From: CAVQGZ01 sp964400785
GTDB taxonomy: Bacteria > Actinomycetota > Actinomycetes > Jiangellales > Jiangellaceae
Length of the DNA stretch: 64,000 nt
Direction: 5' to 3'
Assembly: GCA_964400785.1 (NCBI GenBank)
Contig: CAYNWB010000001.1
Span: 1 to 64,000, forward strand
Below the pieces are notes generated by a model. It saw only the letters and a program-made list of their open reading frames with translations. It was not told the DNA's origin and searched no databases. The position numbers were made by a program, and so were the translations under genes. Positions 20,527-28,267 of this stretch are shown piece after piece. Within the stretch, counting starts at the first letter, position 1; each line of letters starts with the position of its first letter.

Positions 20527-21456
20527 CTAGAACAGGGCGTTGGCCAGCGCCACGCGCGCCTTGGCCACCCGGGGGTCGTCCCCCACCAGGTCGAACAGTC
20601 CGAGAAGGTGCTCGCGGGCCTGCTTGCGCTCGTCCCCGCCCGAGAGCCGCACGGCCTCGACGAGCCTGGCGAACGCACCCTCGACGTCACCCGCGGCCAG
20701 GTCGGCGTCGGCGGCGGCGCACGCGGCCTCGACGTCGCCCGGATCGGCACCGGCACGCTCGAGCAGCGCCTCGTCGGTCTGCTGCACGCGCTGCATGAGC
20801 TGCACCTGGGCGAGCCCGGCGGCGGCGTCGGGGTCACCCGGGTCGTCGGTGAGCAGGCCGCTGAACGCCGCGCTGGCAGCTGCGAGGTCACCACGGTCGA
20901 TGGCTGCGGCCGCCTCGTCCCAACGCGGATCGACCACCTCGACCGCAGGCTCTGCCTCGGCTACCGGCGCAGCCTGCGCGGTGCCCGTGACCCCGTTGGC
21001 GTTGGCGACCTTGATGAGCTCGTCGAGGTACTGGCGCACCTGAGGCTCCGGGTAGGCGCCGGCGAACAGCGGCACGACCTGTCCGGCCACGACACCCACC
21101 ACCATGGGGATCGACTGCACCTGGGCCGCCTGGGCGATCCGCTGGTTGGAGTCGACGTCGATCTTGGCCAGCACGAAGCGGCCTGCGTACTCCGCAGCCA
21201 GACGCTCCAGCACCGGGGAGAGCTGCTTGCACGGCCCGCACCACTCGGCCCAGAAGTCGATGACCACCGGAACGGTCTGCGACTGCACGAGCACGTCAGC
21301 CTCGAACGATGCCTCGGTGACGTCGAGGACGAACGGGCTCGCACTGCCGGGTGCCGCGGCCCCGCCCGCAGGTGCCGCGCCGGGCGCCGGGCGGTTGCGC
21401 AGGGCGGACAGGTCGACGGCGCCGTGCAGGGCAGGTCCAAGAGGTGGCTGGCTCAT
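20527..21456 (-). CDS. thioredoxin-domain/TPR co-chaperone (YbbN/CnoX-like)
   Basis: A 309-residue protein. Residues 42-150 form a thioredoxin fold with an intact WCGPC (72-76) and the cis-proline turn SIPM. The rest is a TPR-like tail (WDEAAAAIDRGDLAAASAAF and following repeats), the arrangement of YbbN/CnoX. The intact CxxC differs from E. coli CnoX (SxxC) and resembles Rv1324, which in mycobacteria also neighbours glgB/glgE. It would hold or reduce client proteins under oxidative stress. It is the first gene of the tight minus-strand string 21456-16642, but may simply be co-transcribed. Confidence 0.88.
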   Translation of the reverse strand: MSQPPLGPALHGAVDLSALRNRPAPGAAPAGGAAAPGSASPFVLDVTEASFEADVLVQSQTVPVVIDFWAEWCGPCKQLSPVLERLAAEYAGRFVLAKIDVDSNQRIAQAAQVQSIPMVVGVVAGQVVPLFAGAYPEPQVRQYLDELIKVANANGVTGTAQAAPVAEAEPAVEVVDPRWDEAAAAIDRGDLAAASAAFSGLLTDDPGDPDAAAGLAQVQLMQRVQQTDEALLERAGADPGDVEAACAAADADLAAGDVEGAFARLVEAVRLSGGDERKQAREHLLGLFDLVGDDPRVAKARVALANALF

Positions 21457-21500
21457 GCCGCCATTCTCGCGCGCGTCTGCCGGTGGTCGCGAACCCGGGG

Positions 21501-21776
21501 CTACCCGAGCAGGCGCCCGCTGCTCATGAAGAGGGAGGCCTGCTCACCGGCGGAGTCGGATCCGGCCTCCTCCGACGTGTCTGCCATATGGGCGGCGAGC
21601 CGTCCGGCGCTGAGCAGGAGGGCGGGATTCTCCGACGGCTCGTCGACCACGGACACCTGCTGCAGGGTGTCGGGCGGCACGAGGCGCAGGGCTGAGGCCG
21701 GGCTGGCGACCATGGCGGCAGCCAGTGAGGCAGTGACGACGGCAGTGGTGATGCGACGGGCGAGCGTGGCGCTCAT
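21501..21776 (-). CDS. small secreted protein with a short internal repeat
   Basis: A 91-residue protein from ATG 21776, preceded by a strong GAGGAGGA ribosome binding site. Residues 1-29 are a Sec signal peptide (basic LARR, hydrophobic VVTASLAAAMVA, then SPASA and cleavage). The mature 60-odd residues are acidic and contain two similar units, ALLLSAGRLAAHM and SLFMSSGRLLG, the second at the very C-terminus. No cysteines. I know no family. It is divergent from the LuxR-type regulator with 131 bp between starts. Confidence 0.65.
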   Translation of the reverse strand: MSATLARRITTAVVTASLAAAMVASPASALRLVPPDTLQQVSVVDEPSENPALLLSAGRLAAHMADTSEEAGSDSAGEQASLFMSSGRLLG

Positions 21777-21853
21777 GCTTCCTCCTCGGAGGCGATCTCG
21801 TTCGGACATCCACGAGACTCGCGCCGGACGGAGGCTCCCCACATCAGGCGTTG

Positions 21854-21884
21854 CCGTTTAGATTCGAGGCGACTCCGTTTAGAT
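21854..21884. promoter_or_regulatory. 10-bp direct repeat upstream of the LuxR-type regulator
   Basis: CCGTTTAGAT occurs at 21854-21863 and again at 21875-21884, a 21-bp period, so both copies face the same side of the helix. They lie 24-54 bp upstream of the regulator ATG at 21908, within the divergent intergenic region. This is the spacing expected for a dimeric activator or autoregulator site. The repeat units also contain a -10-like TTTAGAT, so one could overlap a promoter. Confidence 0.5.
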
Positions 21885-21907
21885 CACCACTGAGTGAGGC
21901 ATAGGCG

Positions 21908-24763
21908 ATGGCAGAATCATCCGCGCCGTTCGTCGGCCGGGCGGACCAGATGGGGCAGCTGCGCCAGCGGGTCGAGGACTCGTCCTCAGGTCAGCCGGGC
22001 CTGGTGCTGGTCGTCGGGGAACCCGGGGTCGGCAAGTCGCGGCTGGCCAGCGAGCTGGCGGCGGCCGTCGATGACCAGACCGCGGTGCTGGTGACGCACT
22101 GCCTGGAGCTTGCGGGGTCGGCCGTCGCCTTGGCTCCGGTGCAGGGGTTGGTGCACCGGGCCTACCGGCAGCTCGGGGCCGAGGTGGTACGTGAGGCGGC
22201 GGGTGCGTATCTGCCGATGCTGGCCGTGCTCGAACCCGCACTGGCCAACGGCGGCGGCGCGGCGGCGGCCGGCCTCGTGGATCAGCGGCAGCTGTTCGCC
22301 GGCGTGCGGCACCTGCTGGAGCAGCTCGCCGACGCACGGCCCCTGCTGGTCGTCGTGGAGGACGTCCACTGGGCCGACGAAGCGACCCTCGACCTGCTGC
22401 GCTACCTGGCCGTCACGCTGGGCGAGGCGGCGGTGACGATCGTCGCGACCGCCCGCGCCGGCTACCCGACCACCGCCCAGCTCGTCGCCGCTGCCAGCAG
22501 ACTGCCGCACGCCACCACGATCGAGGTGCCCGAGCTGGCGCCCGCGGATGCGGCCCGACTGGCCGAGGCGCTGGCCGAGGGCGCGTCCGGAAGTGAGCAG
22601 GATGGCGCCCCGCTCGACGTCGCCCGTGTCGTGGCGCAGAGCGGGGGAAACCCGCTGTACCTCGAGGAGCTCGTGGCAGCGGCGGGCGCGCAGACGCTGC
22701 CCGACTCGCTTCGAGGGCTTCTGCTCGAAAGGCTGGATGGGCTGTCACAGCCGGCGCGCGACCTCGTCGACGCGGTGGCCGTCGGGGACCCGCCCCTTCG
22801 CTACGACGACGTGCTCGCTGCAACGGGGCTGACGGAGACCCAGCTCGACGCCTGCCTGAGCGAGGCACGGGCCCGGGCAGTACTGGTCGTGACCGCCGGC
22901 GGCCGCGTCGCTCTGCGCCACCCACTGATCGGCGACGCCGCTCGCGAGGCACTCGACCTGGGGCGACGGCGGTCCCTGCACCGCGCCTGGGCCTCGGGAC
23001 TCGCCAGCACCACGTCGCGAAGCCCGCAGACTGCCCTCGCCGTGGCCTACCACTGGGACCTGGCATCGGAGCCCGGACCGGCCCTGCAGGCAGCGTGGAA
23101 CGGGGCGCAGGCGGCCAAGCGTCTCGACGCTCCGGGTACCCGCGCGGAGCTGCTGGACCGCGTCGTCGCCCTCTGGCCTGTGGCCGATGTCGAGGGCATC
23201 CCGTCCGACCTGGTCGGGGTGCTGAGCGAGGCAGCCCAGTCCTACGAGCTGGCCGGAGGGTACGAGCAAGCCGCTGCACGACTCGAGACGGCACTCGAGC
23301 TCGCCAGTGTGACCGGCGACCCCGAGACGGTCGCGTCTCTCCTCATCTCCCGAGGCAGGTTGGAGTTCCCGTGGCGCGACGGGGACGCCGAGCCCTTCTT
23401 CCAGCGTGCCCGCGACGTCCTGCCAGCCGAGGGGCACGACGCCATCCGTGGACGTCTGCTCGGTGCGTGGGCAGAGTCCTGGACCAACGTCGGCCGGGGG
23501 GACGGCCTGGGCGAGATGGCCGCGGAGGCAGTCCGCCTGGCACAGGCGAGCGGAATCGCGGCCGACGAGGCACTGGCCCTGCACTCCCTCGGTGTATCCC
23601 TGGGACTGGATGAGGTGCAGCGCAAGTTCGAGATCTTCCGGACGGTGATCGAGCTCGCCGACGACGCCGGTGACTACGACGCCATGATGCACACTACGGC
23701 CGCGCTGGTGAACACCACCCGCGTGCTCGGCCGGCCAGACCAAGCCATGGAGCTCGTCCGGCACTACGTGGGCGTCGCTCGCCAGCGCGGTATGGATCGG
23801 CACCTGTCGGTGTCGGGGCTGCTGATCCTCGGTGCCGTCCTCAGCGTCGACTCAGGCGATCTCGACGAGGCGGTCGCGATGACGCACGAGGCCCAGGAGA
23901 TCGTCGGTGACCACGGGTTCGTCAACGACTGCTGCATGATCCGGGCCGATGTCGCCTTGATCCGAGGCGAGGTCGACGCCGCCCGCACCGAGCTGGCCTC
24001 CCTCGTCCCCTCCCGGTACGCCAACCCGGAGACCGCGGCCATGGTCGAACGGGCTTGGCTGGTCTGGCTGGACGACGGGCCTGCAGCGGCTGCCGACGTC
24101 CTCCTTCCCTCGCTTCGGCAGGGCCTGCAGCCCGACCACGAGGGCGACCTCGTCGAGCCGCACGATGTGTACTCGTTTGCCCGCTACGTGCGGCTGAGCC
24201 AGCCGACGCTCGACAGGGCCGCCGAGGCCGTCGGGGTGCTCGATGCGCTGCGCCAGTTCTACCGGCGGATGCTGCCCCACTACCCGGTCATCGGTGTGCT
24301 CGACGCGACGCTGGCGCGGGTGGACGGCGTCGACCCGACTGATGCCTGGCGCGCGGCGGCCGCCCGCATGGCCGAAGCCGCCCCCGTCTACTGGCGCGTC
24401 GACACCCTCATCCGCCTTGCCGAGGCCACCCCTCGTCGCACCGAGGCAACCGATGCCCTCGACACTGCCGAGGAGCTCGCGCGGCGTCTCGGCTCACGGC
24501 CCCAGCTCGACGAGATCGATGCGGTCCGGGGACGAGTCGAGAAGCGGCCCTCGCCCGCTGGGCTCACGCCTCGGGAGGTGGAGATCCTGCTGCTCGTCGA
24601 CCAGGGCCTCACCAACAGCCAGATCGCGCAGACCCTGTTCATCAGCACCAGCACGGCCGGCGTCCACATCTCCAACATCCTGACCAAGACGCAGACGCAC
24701 AACCGTCATGACGCTGCCCGCTGGGCCAGGGACGCGGGGCTGGTCGTCGCACGGGGTGGATGA
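21908..24763 (+). CDS. large ATP-binding LuxR-family (LAL-type) transcriptional regulator
   Basis: A 951-residue regulator. It has an N-terminal STAND-type ATPase with FVGRADQMGQL, Walker A GEPGVGKS (residues 37-44), Walker B VVVEDVHWADEATLDLL, and sensor segment AQSGGNPLYLEEL. A long TPR-like helical middle follows (about 300-870). The C-terminal LuxR helix-turn-helix (about 885-945) has LTPREVEILLLVDQGLTNSQ and VHISNILTKTQTHNR. LAL proteins activate promoters when ATP and an effector bind; the effector is unknown. It is divergent from the small secreted protein, and a direct repeat lies in front of it. Confidence 0.92.
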   Translation: MAESSAPFVGRADQMGQLRQRVEDSSSGQPGLVLVVGEPGVGKSRLASELAAAVDDQTAVLVTHCLELAGSAVALAPVQGLVHRAYRQLGAEVVREAAGAYLPMLAVLEPALANGGGAAAAGLVDQRQLFAGVRHLLEQLADARPLLVVVEDVHWADEATLDLLRYLAVTLGEAAVTIVATARAGYPTTAQLVAAASRLPHATTIEVPELAPADAARLAEALAEGASGSEQDGAPLDVARVVAQSGGNPLYLEELVAAAGAQTLPDSLRGLLLERLDGLSQPARDLVDAVAVGDPPLRYDDVLAATGLTETQLDACLSEARARAVLVVTAGGRVALRHPLIGDAAREALDLGRRRSLHRAWASGLASTTSRSPQTALAVAYHWDLASEPGPALQAAWNGAQAAKRLDAPGTRAELLDRVVALWPVADVEGIPSDLVGVLSEAAQSYELAGGYEQAAARLETALELASVTGDPETVASLLISRGRLEFPWRDGDAEPFFQRARDVLPAEGHDAIRGRLLGAWAESWTNVGRGDGLGEMAAEAVRLAQASGIAADEALALHSLGVSLGLDEVQRKFEIFRTVIELADDAGDYDAMMHTTAALVNTTRVLGRPDQAMELVRHYVGVARQRGMDRHLSVSGLLILGAVLSVDSGDLDEAVAMTHEAQEIVGDHGFVNDCCMIRADVALIRGEVDAARTELASLVPSRYANPETAAMVERAWLVWLDDGPAAAADVLLPSLRQGLQPDHEGDLVEPHDVYSFARYVRLSQPTLDRAAEAVGVLDALRQFYRRMLPHYPVIGVLDATLARVDGVDPTDAWRAAAARMAEAAPVYWRVDTLIRLAEATPRRTEATDALDTAEELARRLGSRPQLDEIDAVRGRVEKRPSPAGLTPREVEILLLVDQGLTNSQIAQTLFISTSTAGVHISNILTKTQTHNRHDAARWARDAGLVVARGG

Positions 24764-24781
24764 CTCTGGGGCCAGGCGACG

Positions 24782-26536
24782 TCACTGCGGCGTGTCGGTG
24801 GCGGGGGCGCCGTCTCGGACGTAGACGTTCAGCAGCGGCGTCGCGCCCCATGCGTCCGACCACTCGACACCACCGAGCCCGGACCCCCACATGGTCTGCG
24901 TGCGGGTGAAGAGGGTGGGCGCGACGAGGGCGAGCTCCATCGCCCGCCGGTTGAGGTCTTGCCAGATCTGGGACTGCTCCTGCCTGTCGGCAGTGGACAG
25001 CCCTTGCTCGATCGAGGCCTGGAAACCTTCGTCAACCAGGCCGCCCTGGTTGATCCGGGACAGGTTGAAGCTTCCCTGGGCGCCGAACAGCGGCGAGATG
25101 ACGGTGGAGGCGTTGGCCCAGTCCGGGCCCCACCCGCCCCAGGACAGGTGACCCTGCGCCGCGGGGTCGAGCACTGTCCCGTAGTAGAGATCCGGCGGGA
25201 TCGGGTTCGGTCGCACCGGTATCCCGGCATCGGTGAGCCCCTGAAGGAACGCAAGGTGTGTTCGGTCGCCGCCGTCGTCGACGGACGGGTAGTCGAAGAC
25301 CAGCTCAGGCATCGGTTCGCCCGAGGCGTCGATCAGCTCGCGAACCAGGTCGGGGTCACCGTCGGCGGGGACCTCACGGCCCAGCAGCCCGGTCCACACC
25401 TCGGTCGGGGCGTAGTCGTCCGCCAGTGTCGGCTTGACGACCCCATCCGCCTCGTCCCCGGCGAAGGTTCCCCCCGACGCCGTGAGGATCGCCGCCCGGT
25501 TCATCGCCGCGAGGATCGCCTGCCGGTGCTCCAGCACAGGCACGCGCGCCGTGTTGATCGCCACGTACATCACGAAGGGGTCGAGGACGTCGAGGCGGCG
25601 CTCGGCCATCGACTCGTCAGTGAAGACACGTTCGAGGTTCGATGCCTGCATGCCTCCGCCCGCATTGACGGCGTAACGACCGTCGCCACTGCCGGTGATG
25701 ATCTGCTCGTCGATCGCGGCGGGGCCGAGCCCGAGGACGAACTCCACTCGGTCGGGGTAGGCGGGCCGTTGAGGGTCGGTGGCCGGGTCCCAGGCCTCGT
25801 TGCGGACGAGAACCAGTCGCTGACCCTTGTCGTAGCTCTCGACGCGGTACGGGCCGGACGCCAGCGGAGCGTCGCTGTAGGCATCACCGGTGTCGGCCTC
25901 GGGCTTGACCGGCCCGAGTGCAGGGAAGGCAGCTACCTGGTTGAAGTCGCCCTGCGGCTGCTTGAGCCGAAACGTGATCGTGGACCCCTCGCAGGTGACC
26001 GCTTCGTCGAAGAAGTCCTGACCGTCGCCCGTGTAGGGCCCCTTGTAGGCCGATGACCCGTCGTCGAGCACCGGGATGTCGAGCATGTCCACCACCCAGG
26101 TGGGGCCGTCGGTGATCACGTCGAGGGCGAACGAGCGCGACACCCCGTATGCCACGTGCTCACACTCCACGACGGTGCCGTCCTCGAACGTGGCCCCGTC
26201 GCGCAGGGTGAACTGCCACACGCTCGCGTCGTTGTTGGGCCGGCCGGTGTCGGTGGCCAGGTCAGGCAGCAACCCCGGCGCAGGGCTGTCGTCGTCGGGA
26301 TCGAGCATGACGAGAGAGCGCAGCACGAACGACGTCGCAAGGTTGGCGCCCTCGACGGAGTAGATGCGCTGGGGGTCCAGGCCCCCCGACGGGAGTTCCT
26401 CGGCGGGCACCAACGCGTAGAGCGTTCCACCGGAACCCGGGTCGTCCGGGTCGGCGGGGTCGCTGCCAGTCGTGCAGCCCGACATCGCCAGCACAAGTGC
26501 CAGCGCAAGCACCAGAGGCCACCGCGTGCGCGCCAT
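24782..26536 (-). CDS. ABC-transporter family 5 extracellular substrate-binding lipoprotein
   Basis: A 584-residue lipoprotein. After a short basic start and hydrophobic stretch, the lipobox reads AMSGC with the lipidated Cys at 21. An Asp/Gly-rich linker precedes a SBP_bac_5 domain (LATSFVLRSLVMLDPDD, WQFTLRDGATFEDGTVV, VTCEGSTITFRLKQPQGDF). The family binds oligopeptides, nickel or other solutes for an ABC importer. No permease or ATPase gene is near, so it is an orphan that must share a transporter or act otherwise. Convergent with the LuxR-type regulator, 18 bp apart. Confidence 0.9.
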   Translation of the reverse strand: MARTRWPLVLALALVLAMSGCTTGSDPADPDDPGSGGTLYALVPAEELPSGGLDPQRIYSVEGANLATSFVLRSLVMLDPDDDSPAPGLLPDLATDTGRPNNDASVWQFTLRDGATFEDGTVVECEHVAYGVSRSFALDVITDGPTWVVDMLDIPVLDDGSSAYKGPYTGDGQDFFDEAVTCEGSTITFRLKQPQGDFNQVAAFPALGPVKPEADTGDAYSDAPLASGPYRVESYDKGQRLVLVRNEAWDPATDPQRPAYPDRVEFVLGLGPAAIDEQIITGSGDGRYAVNAGGGMQASNLERVFTDESMAERRLDVLDPFVMYVAINTARVPVLEHRQAILAAMNRAAILTASGGTFAGDEADGVVKPTLADDYAPTEVWTGLLGREVPADGDPDLVRELIDASGEPMPELVFDYPSVDDGGDRTHLAFLQGLTDAGIPVRPNPIPPDLYYGTVLDPAAQGHLSWGGWGPDWANASTVISPLFGAQGSFNLSRINQGGLVDEGFQASIEQGLSTADRQEQSQIWQDLNRRAMELALVAPTLFTRTQTMWGSGLGGVEWSDAWGATPLLNVYVRDGAPATDTPQ

Positions 26537-26670
26537 AGCCTGATGCCTCCCCGGTCAGCCCTCGTCGGACATCCCTCGCAGGCGACACCGTAACGGCATT
26601 TGCGATGCGGCGGCTCGCCTCCGAGATCGACGTCCACTGCGTGCTCACGCGCACCGCTTGACGGCCACGT

Positions 26671-28206
26671 CTAGAACGGCGGCGGGTCGGGGTCAGGTCT
26701 GTAGTCGTGAGGATCGGTTGTGAGGGTCGTCCCGGTCGGGGTTGTCCAGGTGAGCCCGCCGTCGTCGTCCACAGTCGCGGCCCAACCGGGGGCGTGGCTC
26801 TTGAGTCGGTGGTGGCGTCGGCACAGGCAGCACGTGTTCTCCGCCGAGGTCTGACCTCGGGGGTAGGGCACGACGTGGTCGCAGTCACATGCGGCTGCAC
26901 GTCGCGTGCAGCCTGGGGCGCGGCACGTCACGTCACGTCGTTGGACGAGACGTTCCATGACCGGCGGATGGGCGTACCCCGAACCCGCCGGAAGGCCCTC
27001 GAGCCACCGCATCCGCGTGCCGGCGCCAGTGCCCGTGCTGCGTCTGCCGGCGGGCAGAAGGTCGCTCAGGCCGAGCAGGTGCCCGGTCTCGGGGTGGTAC
27101 ACCAGCCCACGGCACTCGGTGACCGACCCGGCCATGGTGCGGGCCGTGGCGGCCGGTATCGGGCCGTAGCCGGGCACCTCGGCCGGCGCCGACCCGCCCC
27201 GCAGGCTGTCGGCGGGGACCGTGACGTCCATGCGAACGACCAGCGAACCCGCTCCCCGCACGAGCAGGTCGCAGTCTTCCTGCTGCCCGTGGGTGGCGGG
27301 AAACCCGGTGATCAAGCTGGTCATGAGATCGGCCTGGCGTTGCTCCCGGGTGCGGGTGTCGATCGCTGCGGTGGGGTCCTGCGCCAGCGCAGCGAGGACC
27401 GCTCGTACCGCCAGTGCGTCGGCTTCGGGCAGCCGGGCAACCAGCGTGGCCAGCCCGTCTCGCCCTGCCGGCTCCACCCACACCCGCCGGTCGCGAGCCC
27501 CGCGCTCCTGGAGACCATCATCGGACTGCGCCCTGGCAGCCGTGATCCAGCGCCGCATCCGGGCCGTGACCTGACCCACCGTCCGCGGCCGGTCCAGCAG
27601 CCACGCGACCACCACCCGCTCCACGTGCTCCAGCCGCTGCGCGGACACCAGCCCACCCAGCTCGTCCAGGAGCTCGGCCAGCTTCGTGGCCGTCCACGAC
27701 TGAACCCGCCCCTGCTGCACCGCCGCCCCCAGGCTCGTGAAGCGCTCCAGTCGCAGGGCGGTGTCGAGGCGGTGGCCGACCTGACGTTCGGTCACCACCA
27801 AGGCCTGGGCGACCTCCAGTGCCACCCAGCCATCCTCGTCGCAGCAGCCCCGCGTGCACGAGCCCGGGTCGTGACCCGGCGGGTTCTCCTCCCGCTGCGC
27901 TGTCAGCCGTCGTTCACGCAGCTCGCGCAGGTCACGTCCCTGAGCGGCCATCAGCTGACTCATCAGACCCTCGGCGTCGGCGAGACGACGCAGCAGCTCC
28001 TGCTCCGAGGCCACCCCGACGTCGGCAGCCTCGAGCCCGAAGACCCGCTGGAACCTGCCCCATGGACTCCGCGCCACCACGTCACCCAGCGCGACCTCCC
28101 GCTCAGTCGCGACGGCAGGCCGATCGACGGCGAGGTCACCCTCGCGCTGACCCTCCGCTGTGGGCTGCCCGGGGGACTGACCGGTGGACTGACTGGTCGA
28201 GCTCAT
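26671..28206 (-). CDS. DUF222 / HNH endonuclease domain protein (13E12 repeat family)
   Basis: A 511-residue protein. The middle region (WVALEVAQALVVTERQVGHRL and VTARMRRWITAARA) is the DUF222 domain of actinobacterial 13E12 proteins. The C-terminus carries an HNH nuclease with CRAPGCTRRAAACDCDHVVP and ENTCCLCRRHHRLKSH, retaining the His/Asn/His-type residues and zinc cysteines. Such genes are usually present in many copies per genome and behave like repeats; their biological role is not established. It is flanked by a lipoprotein gene and the mutase gene and has no visible inverted repeats of its own. Confidence 0.9.
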   Translation of the reverse strand: MSSTSQSTGQSPGQPTAEGQREGDLAVDRPAVATEREVALGDVVARSPWGRFQRVFGLEAADVGVASEQELLRRLADAEGLMSQLMAAQGRDLRELRERRLTAQREENPPGHDPGSCTRGCCDEDGWVALEVAQALVVTERQVGHRLDTALRLERFTSLGAAVQQGRVQSWTATKLAELLDELGGLVSAQRLEHVERVVVAWLLDRPRTVGQVTARMRRWITAARAQSDDGLQERGARDRRVWVEPAGRDGLATLVARLPEADALAVRAVLAALAQDPTAAIDTRTREQRQADLMTSLITGFPATHGQQEDCDLLVRGAGSLVVRMDVTVPADSLRGGSAPAEVPGYGPIPAATARTMAGSVTECRGLVYHPETGHLLGLSDLLPAGRRSTGTGAGTRMRWLEGLPAGSGYAHPPVMERLVQRRDVTCRAPGCTRRAAACDCDHVVPYPRGQTSAENTCCLCRRHHRLKSHAPGWAATVDDDGGLTWTTPTGTTLTTDPHDYRPDPDPPPF

Positions 28207-28207
28207 A

Positions 28208-28222
28208 CGGCCATCCTGGCCG
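28208..28222 (-). promoter_or_regulatory. hairpin covering the ribosome binding site of the DUF222/HNH gene
   Basis: Read on the minus strand, CGGCC-AGGAT-GGCCG forms a 5-bp GC stem whose loop is the only Shine-Dalgarno-like AGGA. The stem ends one base before the ATG. It could limit translation of this nuclease-like protein. Confidence 0.35.
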
Positions 28223-28267
28223 GGAGGTCCGACACAAACCGGCGGGCCGCAGCGCTGATCAGTGGGC

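Noticed and set aside
26537..26670. Small gene or RNA between the lipoprotein and HNH genes
   Set aside because: No ORF with a ribosome binding site and no convincing hairpin; probably the lipoprotein promoter and a spacer.
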